The position numbers and the translations under genes are program-made. Source: Mycolicibacterium peregrinum (GTDB taxonomy: Bacteria > Actinomycetota > Actinomycetes > Mycobacteriales > Mycobacteriaceae). Taken from it: a stretch of DNA of 53,679 nucleotides. Below are positions 8,547 to 15,125 of this stretch, piece by piece. How positions within the stretch are numbered: the first letter of the stretch is position 1; every line of letters starts with the position of its first letter. The notes beneath the pieces were generated by a model. It saw only the letters and a program-made list of their open reading frames with translations. It ran no database searches and was not told the origin of the DNA. The stretch is from assembly GCF_001665625.1 (NCBI RefSeq), contig NZ_LZSY01000187.1:1-53679 (forward strand). Reading direction: 5' to 3'.

Positions 8547-9773
8547 TCAGCCCTTCACGGTCAGATAGATCAGCACCACGTTGAGCACACTAATCAATCC
8601 CGCAACACCCCAGCCCAGCGCCGTGGTGAGGCGGTGGTTGACGTCCTCACCCATCAGATTCGCCCGACTGGTCAACCGCACCAGCGGGATGAGGGCCATC
8701 GGTATGCCGAAGGAGAGCACGACCTGCGAGAGGACCAGGGCCCGGCTGGGGTCCACGCCGATGGCCAGGATGACCAGCGCCGGGATCAGGGTGACCAACC
8801 GGCGCAGCAGCAACGGGTAGGAGCGACGCAGCAACCCCTGCATGATCATCGCGCCCGCGTACGCACCGACGGAGGTGGACGCCAGGCCCGAGGCCAGCAG
8901 CCCGATGGCGAACAGCAGCGCCACCGTCGGGCCCAGGGTGTCGCGGACCGCGGCATGGGCACCCTCGATGGAGTCGGTGTCGTCGCGTCCCTGCAGGTTG
9001 GTGGCCGCGACCAGCAGCATGGCCAGGTTCACCGCGCCGGCCAGCAGCATCGCCAGCCCGACGTCGTAGCGGGTTATTCGCAGCAGGCGTCGCCGTACGG
9101 CGCCCGGCTGGAGGTGACCGTGACGATCGCGGGCCAGGCCGGAGTGCAGGTAGACCGCGTGCGGCATCACCGTGGCACCGAGCATCGCGGTGGCCAGCAG
9201 CAGGCTTTCGGCGCCCTGGAACCGGGGAATCAGACCGGCGGCGACCTCAGCCGGTGGAGGAGTCTCGACGAACAGGCTGGTGAGAAATCCGATGGCGATG
9301 ATCATCAGCAGTCCGGTGATCACCCGCTCGAAGACCCGTTGACCCTGTCGGTTCTGCACGCTCAGCAGCAGCAGCGATACCAGCCCGGTGATGATTCCGC
9401 CGAGGAGCAGCGGCAGGTCGAACAACAGGTGCAGCGCGATCGCCCCGCCGACCACCTCGGCGAGATCGGTTGCCACAGCCACCAATTCGGCCTGTATCCA
9501 GTAGGCAATCCGGGTCGGGGTGCGGCTGTTGTCGGCGACCACCTCGGGCAGCGAGCGTCCGGTGACCAGGCCCAACTTGGCCGAGAGGTACTGCACCAGG
9601 CCGGCCATCGCGTTGGCCACGACGATCACCCAGACCAGCAGGTAGCCGAACTGCGCACCCGCGCTGACATTGGCGGCGACGTTGCCCGGATCGACGTAGG
9701 CGATCGCAGCGACGAATGCCGGTCCGAGCAGCGACCAGCTCGGGATGGTGCGCGTCTTCGTGTCCTCTAGCAA
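8547..9773 (-). CDS. mntH: Nramp-family divalent metal (Mn2+) transporter MntH
   Basis: 408 residues with about eleven membrane helices, normal for the family. The metal-binding motif DPGN is at 28-31 in the first helix, and MPHAVYLHSGL in helix six carries the Met-Pro-His metal site. Nramp proteins bring Mn2+ (and Fe2+) in with protons. The start appears to be TTG 9773, preceded by GAAGGTAG; no ATG or GTG fits better. Imperfect inverted repeats lie just upstream and may be an MntR-type operator. The GGCT gene follows without a gap. Confidence 0.9.
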   Translation of the reverse strand: MLEDTKTRTIPSWSLLGPAFVAAIAYVDPGNVAANVSAGAQFGYLLVWVIVVANAMAGLVQYLSAKLGLVTGRSLPEVVADNSRTPTRIAYWIQAELVAVATDLAEVVGGAIALHLLFDLPLLLGGIITGLVSLLLLSVQNRQGQRVFERVITGLLMIIAIGFLTSLFVETPPPAEVAAGLIPRFQGAESLLLATAMLGATVMPHAVYLHSGLARDRHGHLQPGAVRRRLLRITRYDVGLAMLLAGAVNLAMLLVAATNLQGRDDTDSIEGAHAAVRDTLGPTVALLFAIGLLASGLASTSVGAYAGAMIMQGLLRRSYPLLLRRLVTLIPALVILAIGVDPSRALVLSQVVLSFGIPMALIPLVRLTSRANLMGEDVNHRLTTALGWGVAGLISVLNVVLIYLTVKG

Positions 9774-9784
9774 CGGCCTACCTT

Positions 9785-9823
9785 CTATCCGGGTATGCGA
9801 ATAGAAAAGTTAGGGTACCCGAA
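9785..9823. promoter_or_regulatory. Candidate operator region upstream of mntH
   Basis: Two dyads lie 12-50 bases before the mntH start. 9810-9823 is ttagggtacccgaa, a 14-mer palindrome with one mismatched pair around GGGTACCC. 9785-9804 has CTAT/ATAG ends and a partly symmetric centre. A manganese-responsive MntR or an iron regulator would be the natural binder, but I do not know the mycobacterial MntR consensus well enough to assign it. Confidence 0.4.
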
Positions 9824-9863
9824 ACTTCGCGCGATAGTCAGCGGCGGGGGTCGGATATCGCCG

Positions 9864-10094
9864 TCACCAGCCGACGCCGAAGCCGCCGAACCCGAACACC
9901 GGGCCGTACCAGGGGCCGTAGTTGTTCAGGGCGGGCGGCGAGGTCACGATCGCGGTGCTGCCGTTGGTCTGGCATTGCGTGGTGTTGGGCGACGTGGTGG
10001 TGCATTTCGGTGCGGCCGAGCCCGCCGGGGCCGTGAGAATCGCCAAACCTGGCACCGCCAGCAACGCCACCAGACACCGCGAGATGTTGTTCAT
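9864..10094 (-). CDS. Small secreted two-cysteine protein
   Basis: 76 residues. The start ATG 10094 is preceded by GGAG. A Sec signal peptide (MNNISRCLVALLAVPGLAIL, cleavage probably after GSAA) leaves a mature protein of about 44 residues with two Cys (probably a disulfide) in KCTTTSPNTTQCQTNGS, then IVTSPP and a Gly/Trp/Phe-rich tail ending GFGGFGVGW. The pattern Cys ... TTxC xx G(S/N) xxI xx PP is shared with the next gene upstream, so the two are paralogues. No function is known to me; similar small exported proteins are common in mycobacteria. It may be cotranscribed with the 10150 gene 55 bp upstream. Confidence 0.75.
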   Translation of the reverse strand: MNNISRCLVALLAVPGLAILTAPAGSAAPKCTTTSPNTTQCQTNGSTAIVTSPPALNNYGPWYGPVFGFGGFGVGW

Positions 10095-10149
10095 GACGAG
10101 CTCCGATCGATGGAGCAAGTCTACGTCCGAACGGTGCTGTCAGCGCTGG

Positions 10150-10416
10150 TCAGAGGACAAAAAAGTCGTCATCCCAGGGGAACATCCCGTATCCGGGCTG
10201 CGGCGGCGTCGAGTCGATCTGAACGTTGCCCTCGGACGCGCACTCGGTGGTCTGCCCACCCTCGACCGAACTGCCGCCGGTCACCTCGCACTGGGGCAGC
10301 AGGCGGGGCTCGCTGGGGGCGCTGGGTTCGGCCGAGGCCAGCGGGGCCAAGGCGATCGCCGCGGAAGCACCGCCAACCATGAGGCAACCGGTCAACGTGG
10401 TGAGGCGAATCTTCAT
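10150..10416 (-). CDS. Small secreted two-cysteine protein (paralogue of 9864-10094)
   Basis: 88 residues. Signal peptide MKIRLTTLTGCLMVGGASAA followed by a predicted cut near ASAE. The mature part has Cys in LLPQCEVTGG and TTECASEGN, then VQIDSTPPQPGYG and an acidic/aromatic end PWDDDFFVL. The spacing Cys ... TTEC ... G ... I ... PP parallels the downstream gene. Starts at ATG 10416, 24 bp downstream of the dehydrogenase gene at 10441, so it may be at the end of that operon. Function unknown. Confidence 0.75.
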   Translation of the reverse strand: MKIRLTTLTGCLMVGGASAAIALAPLASAEPSAPSEPRLLPQCEVTGGSSVEGGQTTECASEGNVQIDSTPPQPGYGMFPWDDDFFVL

Positions 10417-10440
10417 GGCAACGGTCCTTCCAAGGTGGGT

Positions 10441-11517
10441 CTACCCGGCAGCGTACAGACCCTTACCCGTGATCAACGGCAGATCGAGAGTGGTTCGGAT
10501 ACCCGGCTTGGCGTCCACCACGGCCGGGATCGCGTTGACCACCCGGGCCGCCGTGGCAACCAGGCCCGCATGGTTGTGATCGCCGTTTGGGCTGCTCAGG
10601 CAGAGGTCCAGCGTGTAGGACGGTTCACCGGTCACCACGACCCGGTACGAGCCGCCCTCCTGCGCGGGCTGGGGCCAATCGGGGCACAAATCGTCGCGCA
10701 GCCGTGTCACATGCTCCAGCACCACAGCCGCCTTGCCGTCGCGCATACCGCGCACCTCGAAACGCAATGCGGCGGTGGTCCCCTCGGGGATCCGCCCGGC
10801 CGCGATGTCGAAGTCCTCCGGCGCCGGAACCCGCGTGTGCTCCTCGGTGACCGCGTCGAGTTCGATGCCGAGCCCCGCGGCCAGCTGCCGGACCACTGAA
10901 CCCCAGGCCAGGGTCAGCACGCCTGGTTGCAGCAGCATCGGAGTCTCGTCGATCGGCTTGCCGAAGCCCATCACGTCGAACATCACCGCCGGGCTGTCGT
11001 ACGTCGCGTAGTCGACGATCTCCATGCACCGGATCTGCTCGATCTGCTGACAGGTACCGGCAAGGGCAAGGGGCAGAAGGTCGTTGGCGAAACCGGGATC
11101 GATGCCGTTGACGAAGATGCTGGCCCCGCCGGCCTCGGCAGCGGTGGCGATGGGTTCGATCAACTCGGCCGGCAGCACCTCCCACGGGTACTGGAGAAAG
11201 ACCGCGGAGCTGGCGACGACATTGACCCCGGCCGACAGGATGCGCCGGTAGTCCTCAAGGGCCTCGGGCAGCCGGTTGTCGGCAAGCGCGGTGTAGACCA
11301 CGCATTCCGGCTTGTCGGCCAGGATCGCGTCGAGGTCGTCCGTGGCCAGGATGCCCGTCGAAACATCAAGGCCGGCAAGCTCTCCGGCGTCCTTACCGGC
11401 TTTGGCCGACGAGGACACCCATACCCCGGTGAGTTCATAGTCCGGGTTGGTGACGAGCTGGGCCAGGGCATGCTTGCCGACGTTGCCGGTGCCTATCGCC
11501 GCTACACGGATGGTCAT
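10441..11517 (-). CDS. NAD(P)H-dependent amine dehydrogenase family protein (Rv0926c-like)
   Basis: 358 residues. An N-terminal Rossmann domain (VAAIGTGNVGKHALAQLV) resembles dihydrodipicolinate reductase and diaminopentanoate dehydrogenase; further blocks are VVYTALADNR, VNVVASSAVFLQYPW and IFVNGIDPGFANDLLPLAL. The reaction is not known for the mycobacterial members. It starts 8 bp after the SDR gene at 11526 ends, so the two form an operon as Rv0927c-Rv0926c do in M. tuberculosis. The KstR-type box in front of the SDR suggests a link to sterol or lipid breakdown (inference). Confidence 0.83.
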   Translation of the reverse strand: MTIRVAAIGTGNVGKHALAQLVTNPDYELTGVWVSSSAKAGKDAGELAGLDVSTGILATDDLDAILADKPECVVYTALADNRLPEALEDYRRILSAGVNVVASSAVFLQYPWEVLPAELIEPIATAAEAGGASIFVNGIDPGFANDLLPLALAGTCQQIEQIRCMEIVDYATYDSPAVMFDVMGFGKPIDETPMLLQPGVLTLAWGSVVRQLAAGLGIELDAVTEEHTRVPAPEDFDIAAGRIPEGTTAALRFEVRGMRDGKAAVVLEHVTRLRDDLCPDWPQPAQEGGSYRVVVTGEPSYTLDLCLSSPNGDHNHAGLVATAARVVNAIPAVVDAKPGIRTTLDLPLITGKGLYAAG

Positions 11518-11525
11518 TGCTCTCC

Positions 11526-12317
11526 TCAGAGGTCGGGGATGGGGAGGTCGAGATTGGGCATGTTCAGGCCGCCGTCGACCTCCAGAATCTTGCCGGTCAG
11601 ATAGCCACCGGCGGGGGAGGACAGGTACACCGCGGCGGCGGCGATGTCGGCCGGGTCGCCGAGCCGGCGGAGCGGGGTGGCCTGCTCCATCGGCCCGCGC
11701 AGCGCGTCGTTGGAGGCGACGATGTCGAGGGCCGAGGTGAGGATCGAACCGGGCGCGATGGCGTTGACGCGGATGCGGGGGCTCAGGTCCAGCGCGGACA
11801 GTCGGGTGTAATGCGCCAGCGCGGCCTTCGCGGTGCCGTAGGCGGCGAACCCGCGCCCGGCCAGGCGCCCCACTGTGGAGGTGATGTTGATGATGCTGCC
11901 GCCGCCCGAGTGCTCGAGCATCAGCGGAACCGCCGCGCAGGTCAGCGCGTGCGCGGTCGACACGTTGAAGGTGAAGGCGTCGCGCAGGTCCTTGGTGGAG
12001 GTGTTCATCAAGGGTGCCGGCATGGTGCCGCCGACGTTGTTGACGACGATGTCTAGTTTCCCGAACACATCCACCGCAGCGGCCGCGAGCTCGGCGGTGG
12101 CCTCGGGGTGGGCCAGGTCGGCCGCGACTACGTGGGCCCGCCGCCCGGTCGCGGCGATCTGGGCGGCAACCTCGTCGAGTTGGGTCTGCGTACGGGCCGC
12201 GATGACCACGTCCGCACCGGCTTCCGCGAATGCCAGGGCAGTGGCTGCGCCCAATCCGCGGCCGGCTCCGGTGACGATCGCAACCTTGTCCTCGAGTCGG
12301 AATCTGTCCAGAATCAC
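11526..12317 (-). CDS. Short-chain dehydrogenase/reductase (Rv0927c-like)
   Basis: 263 residues from GTG 12317. Classical SDR features: the cofactor motif TGAGRGLGAA near 16-25, NNVGG, the catalytic Ser in NITSTVG, YGTAKAAL with the Tyr-x3-Lys pair, and the C-terminal YLTGKILEVDGGLNMP. NAD(H)- or NADP(H)-linked oxidation of a hydroxy compound is expected. It heads the operon with the 10441 gene. A KstR-type operator lies 65 bases upstream of the start codon. Confidence 0.9.
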   Translation of the reverse strand: MILDRFRLEDKVAIVTGAGRGLGAATALAFAEAGADVVIAARTQTQLDEVAAQIAATGRRAHVVAADLAHPEATAELAAAAVDVFGKLDIVVNNVGGTMPAPLMNTSTKDLRDAFTFNVSTAHALTCAAVPLMLEHSGGGSIINITSTVGRLAGRGFAAYGTAKAALAHYTRLSALDLSPRIRVNAIAPGSILTSALDIVASNDALRGPMEQATPLRRLGDPADIAAAAVYLSSPAGGYLTGKILEVDGGLNMPNLDLPIPDL

Positions 12318-12381
12318 GTGTACTCCAATCGCTTGCTCGGCGTCACGCTAGCAGGGGGAGCGGGCGCATGTGAGAGGTTTC

Positions 12382-12395
12382 TGAAACACGTTCTA
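12382..12395. promoter_or_regulatory. KstR-type operator
   Basis: The sequence tgaaacacgttcta fits the published KstR motif TnnAACnnGTTnnA at every fixed position. KstR is the TetR repressor of the mycobacterial cholesterol regulon. The site lies 65 bases before the SDR gene on the minus strand and 106 bases before the plus-strand gene at 12501, so it could control either or both. Confidence 0.65.
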
Positions 12396-12500
12396 GTTGT
12401 CCCGTGGTACCCGCCTTCGGGTCGCGCAGTGTGCGCAAAGCCCTCCGCGGTGGCGCTGCCGGGCGCACAATTGAGGGGTCAGCTCAAGGTGGGAGCCGCG

Positions 12501-12977
12501 ATGACCCAGCAGCGATATGACTTCTTCGGCGACTTGTTCGCGCGGTACTTCAGCCCCGCGATCGATCGGTACCCATCCACGGCGGGCACCCTTGTCCACC
12601 GCCTACTGGCGTGTACCGACGACGTGCAGGACCGATTGGCCCAGGCGCGCCTCGCGGCCGCCGCGTGGGGTGAGGAGGAGATGGGCCACCCAGGCCACGT
12701 GCACCCGACGTCCGAGTTGTTCGTCTTCACCCAGTGCGGTCTGATGTACGGCGCGCGTTTCGCCGATGCTCGTCACGGCCTGTATTACCTGGCCACTCCT
12801 CACCCGATGTTCGACGCCTTCGTCGACCAGATCGAGCACACATCGCTGCGTCCGGGCGCGGTGGTCGCCGTCGATCGTCGCTGCAGCCACGATCTCGAAT
12901 CGGCCCACCCCATGGATGCCGCGTTGCGCCGCATCCTCGATGAACACGAGGCCTTGCGCGTCGACGTCACTGTGTGA
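12501..12977 (+). CDS. Hypothetical cytosolic protein
   Basis: 158 residues. ATG 12501 is preceded by GGTGGGAG at a good distance, which decides the start. No signal peptide or membrane segment. Middle part acidic and His-rich (WGEEEMGHPGHVHPTSELFVF), later AVDRRCSHDLESAHPMDAALRRIL. I recognise no family. Base composition looks like that of its neighbours. It is divergent from the SDR operon and shares the region with the KstR-type box. Function not assigned. Confidence 0.65.
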   Translation: MTQQRYDFFGDLFARYFSPAIDRYPSTAGTLVHRLLACTDDVQDRLAQARLAAAAWGEEEMGHPGHVHPTSELFVFTQCGLMYGARFADARHGLYYLATPHPMFDAFVDQIEHTSLRPGAVVAVDRRCSHDLESAHPMDAALRRILDEHEALRVDVTV

Positions 12978-13007
12978 TGCCGCTTCCGGCGGGTTGATGT
13001 TAACGCC

Positions 13008-13052
13008 GTGTTTCGGTGGTGTTCGGTGCGTATTAACCCGTATGTGTTCGGT
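13008..13052 (+). repeat. Three short direct repeats upstream of the 13131 gene
   Basis: GTGTTTCGGT at 13008-13017, then GTGTTCGGT at 13019-13027 and again at 13044-13052. They lie 79-123 bases before the GTG of the secreted-protein gene in an otherwise gene-free 153-bp gap. They could be binding sites of a regulator; no known motif is recognised. Confidence 0.4.
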
Positions 13053-13130
13053 ATGAGTCTGTCGGACAAGGGATTTCGCCGATTTACGGTTTAGCACACC
13101 TCACCGAAACCGAAGGGCGGGCTGAACCCA

Positions 13131-13454
13131 GTGAAACGGAACTTGAAGGGCTTGTGTGTTGCCGGTGCCGCGCTGTGTGGACTGGGGACGGCGTTGGCCG
13201 CGCCGGCTGCGGCCGCGCCCACCGAGTCGACGGCGAGCCAAACCATCAGTGACCTCGAAAGTCAGGGCTACCGGGTGATCTTGAGCAAGGTCGGCACCAA
13301 AGCCATCGACGACTGCACGGTCAGCGCGGTGCGCCAGGGCCGCTCGGTCACCGGCCCGCAAGTGCCGGCCGGAGCGGCGAGCATCACGTCGTTCAACCCG
13401 GGACAGAATCTGCAGTACACGACGGTGTACGTGGATCTGGACTGCAGGCGCTGA
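13131..13454 (+). CDS. Small secreted protein, CTVxxVRQG family
   Basis: 107 residues from GTG 13131 with upstream GAAGGGCGGG. A signal peptide (MKRNLKGLCVAGAALCGLG, cut near AAAA-P) leads a mature domain with two Cys: QTISDLESQGYRVILSK, then DDCTVSAVRQGRSV, and at the end VYVDLDCRR. The gene at 27392-27685 encodes a paralogue with the same framework. Such small one-domain exported proteins are widespread in mycobacteria; I know of no defined function. It ends one base before the convergent ku gene ends. Confidence 0.8.
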   Translation: MKRNLKGLCVAGAALCGLGTALAAPAAAAPTESTASQTISDLESQGYRVILSKVGTKAIDDCTVSAVRQGRSVTGPQVPAGAASITSFNPGQNLQYTTVYVDLDCRR

Positions 13455-13455
13455 G

Positions 13456-14349
13456 CTACTTCTTGGCGGCAGCCTTCTTGGCCGCTGTTTTCTTCGCCGG
13501 TGCCTTCTTGGCGGCAGCTTTCTTCGCGGGCGCCTTCTTGGCGGGTTCTTTCGCGGCGCTGCCCCTGGCCTTCACGCTGGCCTCGAGTTTGGCCAGCAGG
13601 TCGGACACATCCTCGGTCTCGTCGAGCTCGGTCGGCTGTTCCTCGACAGAAAATGCTTCTCCGCCTTCGAGTTTGGCCTGAACCAGTTCGTGTAGCTGTT
13701 CCTGATAGTCGTCGCGGAACTGGTCCGGCTTGAAGTCGTCGGTCATCGACTCCACGACCTGCCCGGCCATCTTCAACTCGGCCGGCTTGATCTCGACTTC
13801 CTTGTCCAGCACCGGGAAGTCGGGATCGCGGATCTCGTCGGGCCACAGCAGGGTGTGGATCATCATCACGTTGCGCTTGCTGAAGTCCTTGACCCGTAAC
13901 GCCGCCAGCCGGGTCTTGTTGCGTAACGAGAAGTGCACGATGGCCACGCGTTCGGTCTCGGCGAGGGTCTTGGCCAACAGCACGTAGGACTTGGACGACT
14001 TGGAGTCGGGCTCCAGGAAATAGCTCTTGTCGTACATCAACGGGTCGAGTTGGTCGGCCGGGATGAACTCGACCACTTCGATCTCACGGCTGCGTTCTTC
14101 GGGCAGTGTGGCGATGTCCTCGTCGGTGATCACCACCATCTGCCCGTCGTCGGATTCGAACGCCTTGTTGATGTCGCGGAACTCGACGACCTCGCCACAC
14201 ACTTCGCAGACCCGCTTGTAGCGGATGCGCCCGTTGTCCTTGGCGTGGACCTGGTGGAACTTGATGTCGTGGTCCTCGGTCGCGCTGTAGACCTTGACCG
14301 GCACGTTCACCAGGCCGAAGGCGATCGAACCCTTCCAGATGGATCGCAT
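13456..14349 (-). CDS. ku: Non-homologous end joining protein Ku, with lysine-rich tail
   Basis: 297 residues, longer than the 273 of M. tuberculosis Ku. The core begins MRSIWKGSIAFGLVNVPVKVYSAT (read in parts), with CEVCGE in the insert, MYDKSYFLEPD, and DDYQEQLHELVQAKLEG at the end of the Ku fold. The last about 35 residues are a basic tail built of PAKKA/AAKK repeats, as in other fast-growing mycobacteria, where it helps DNA binding. Ku threads onto double-strand ends and recruits LigD. In M. tuberculosis ku is next to and divergent from ligD; here ligD is 6.2 kb away. A CATACT element six bases before the ATG suggests a leaderless transcript. Confidence 0.95.
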   Translation of the reverse strand: MRSIWKGSIAFGLVNVPVKVYSATEDHDIKFHQVHAKDNGRIRYKRVCEVCGEVVEFRDINKAFESDDGQMVVITDEDIATLPEERSREIEVVEFIPADQLDPLMYDKSYFLEPDSKSSKSYVLLAKTLAETERVAIVHFSLRNKTRLAALRVKDFSKRNVMMIHTLLWPDEIRDPDFPVLDKEVEIKPAELKMAGQVVESMTDDFKPDQFRDDYQEQLHELVQAKLEGGEAFSVEEQPTELDETEDVSDLLAKLEASVKARGSAAKEPAKKAPAKKAAAKKAPAKKTAAKKAAAKK

Positions 14350-14409
14350 TTGCCCAGTATGGCTTGATCCGGCGGTCTGTGCGAAGAACCGCCGGATCGG
14401 TGCGCCGTG

Positions 14410-15045
14410 TCAGATGCCCTTGACCAGGCGGCAGACCGACTCGGGCGGGTTGACATCGGCGCTCACCCACGCGGCCGGAACCGGATCGCCGGCCACCGTG
14501 CGCAGGGGCACCACACCGGCCCATCCGCCGGGCTGGGACGATTCCTCCACCTGCGCCGGCGGGGCGTCGCGCACCTTGACCGTCCAGCCGTCGGGCGTGA
14601 TCGGCAGGGCGACTGCGAGCGTCGCGACGAGCTCCTTCTTCGTGCTGGCACGCACCTCCGAACTGCGGCCCGGGATCAGCGAATCGCTCAGCAGATCCAG
14701 CGCGTACGCCGCCTCCCGTGGGTCGATGACCGTCAGATTTCCGCGAACCACGGCCGACCGGTAGTTCGCGGTGGAATCGAAAAGGGTGTCCGCCACCACG
14801 ATTCCGTCGAGAAGCGTGACGCAGAACGCGGCGGGTGCTCCGGCCGCGACATGCCGCAGCGCACCCGCGCCTGTCGAGCCGTGCAGGAGGATCCGGTCAC
14901 CGTCGCGGGCGTAGAGCATGGGCACCACCCACGGCTGCCCGTCCAGCACTGTCGCGAGCGTGCCCACCGAGGCGGCGTCGAGGACCGAGTCCAGGTCGGG
15001 CCGGTCGGTGCGGGCGCGTTCGCGTTCTCTCCTGATCTGGTTCAC
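14410..15045 (-). CDS. Pyridoxamine 5'-phosphate oxidase-related flavin-binding protein
   Basis: 211 residues from GTG 15045. Split-barrel features: SVGTLATVLDGQPWVVPMLYARDGDRILLHGSTGAGALRH (read in parts), FCVTLLDGIVVADTLFDSTANYRSAVVRG and AVALPITPDGWTVKVRDAPP. Members of this group bind FMN, F420 or heme; the function of this one is not known. It is divergent from a MocR/PdxR-type regulator with 80 bases between the starts. Such regulators often control the divergent gene and sense PLP, so a link to vitamin B6 is plausible (inference). Confidence 0.8.
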   Translation of the reverse strand: MNQIRRERERARTDRPDLDSVLDAASVGTLATVLDGQPWVVPMLYARDGDRILLHGSTGAGALRHVAAGAPAAFCVTLLDGIVVADTLFDSTANYRSAVVRGNLTVIDPREAAYALDLLSDSLIPGRSSEVRASTKKELVATLAVALPITPDGWTVKVRDAPPAQVEESSQPGGWAGVVPLRTVAGDPVPAAWVSADVNPPESVCRLVKGI

Positions 15046-15075
15046 GGAACGAATTCTGCGGGCATTGCGGCATGG

Positions 15076-15118
15076 CCAGAAGGTCCAGAACTGCTGAATC
15101 TATGCAGACCACTATTGT
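15076..15118 (+). promoter_or_regulatory. Direct repeats and -10 element of the MocR/PNPOx divergent promoter
   Basis: CCAGAA occurs at 15076-15081 and again at 15085-15090, one helical turn apart, a layout expected for a MocR dimer site. TATTGT at 15113-15118 ends seven bases before ATG 15126, which suits a leaderless transcript of the regulator gene. Confidence 0.45.
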
Positions 15119-15125
15119 GGCTCGT

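Noticed and set aside
8175..9770. 531-codon plus-strand frame opposite the GGCT gene and mntH
   Set aside because: Its translation is low-complexity and rich in Gln, Arg and His, as expected from the reverse of a membrane-protein gene. MntH is clearly the real product.
13456..13570. Non-coding repeat array at the end of ku
   Set aside because: The repeats are in frame and encode the basic C-terminal tail of Ku, known from other mycobacteria.
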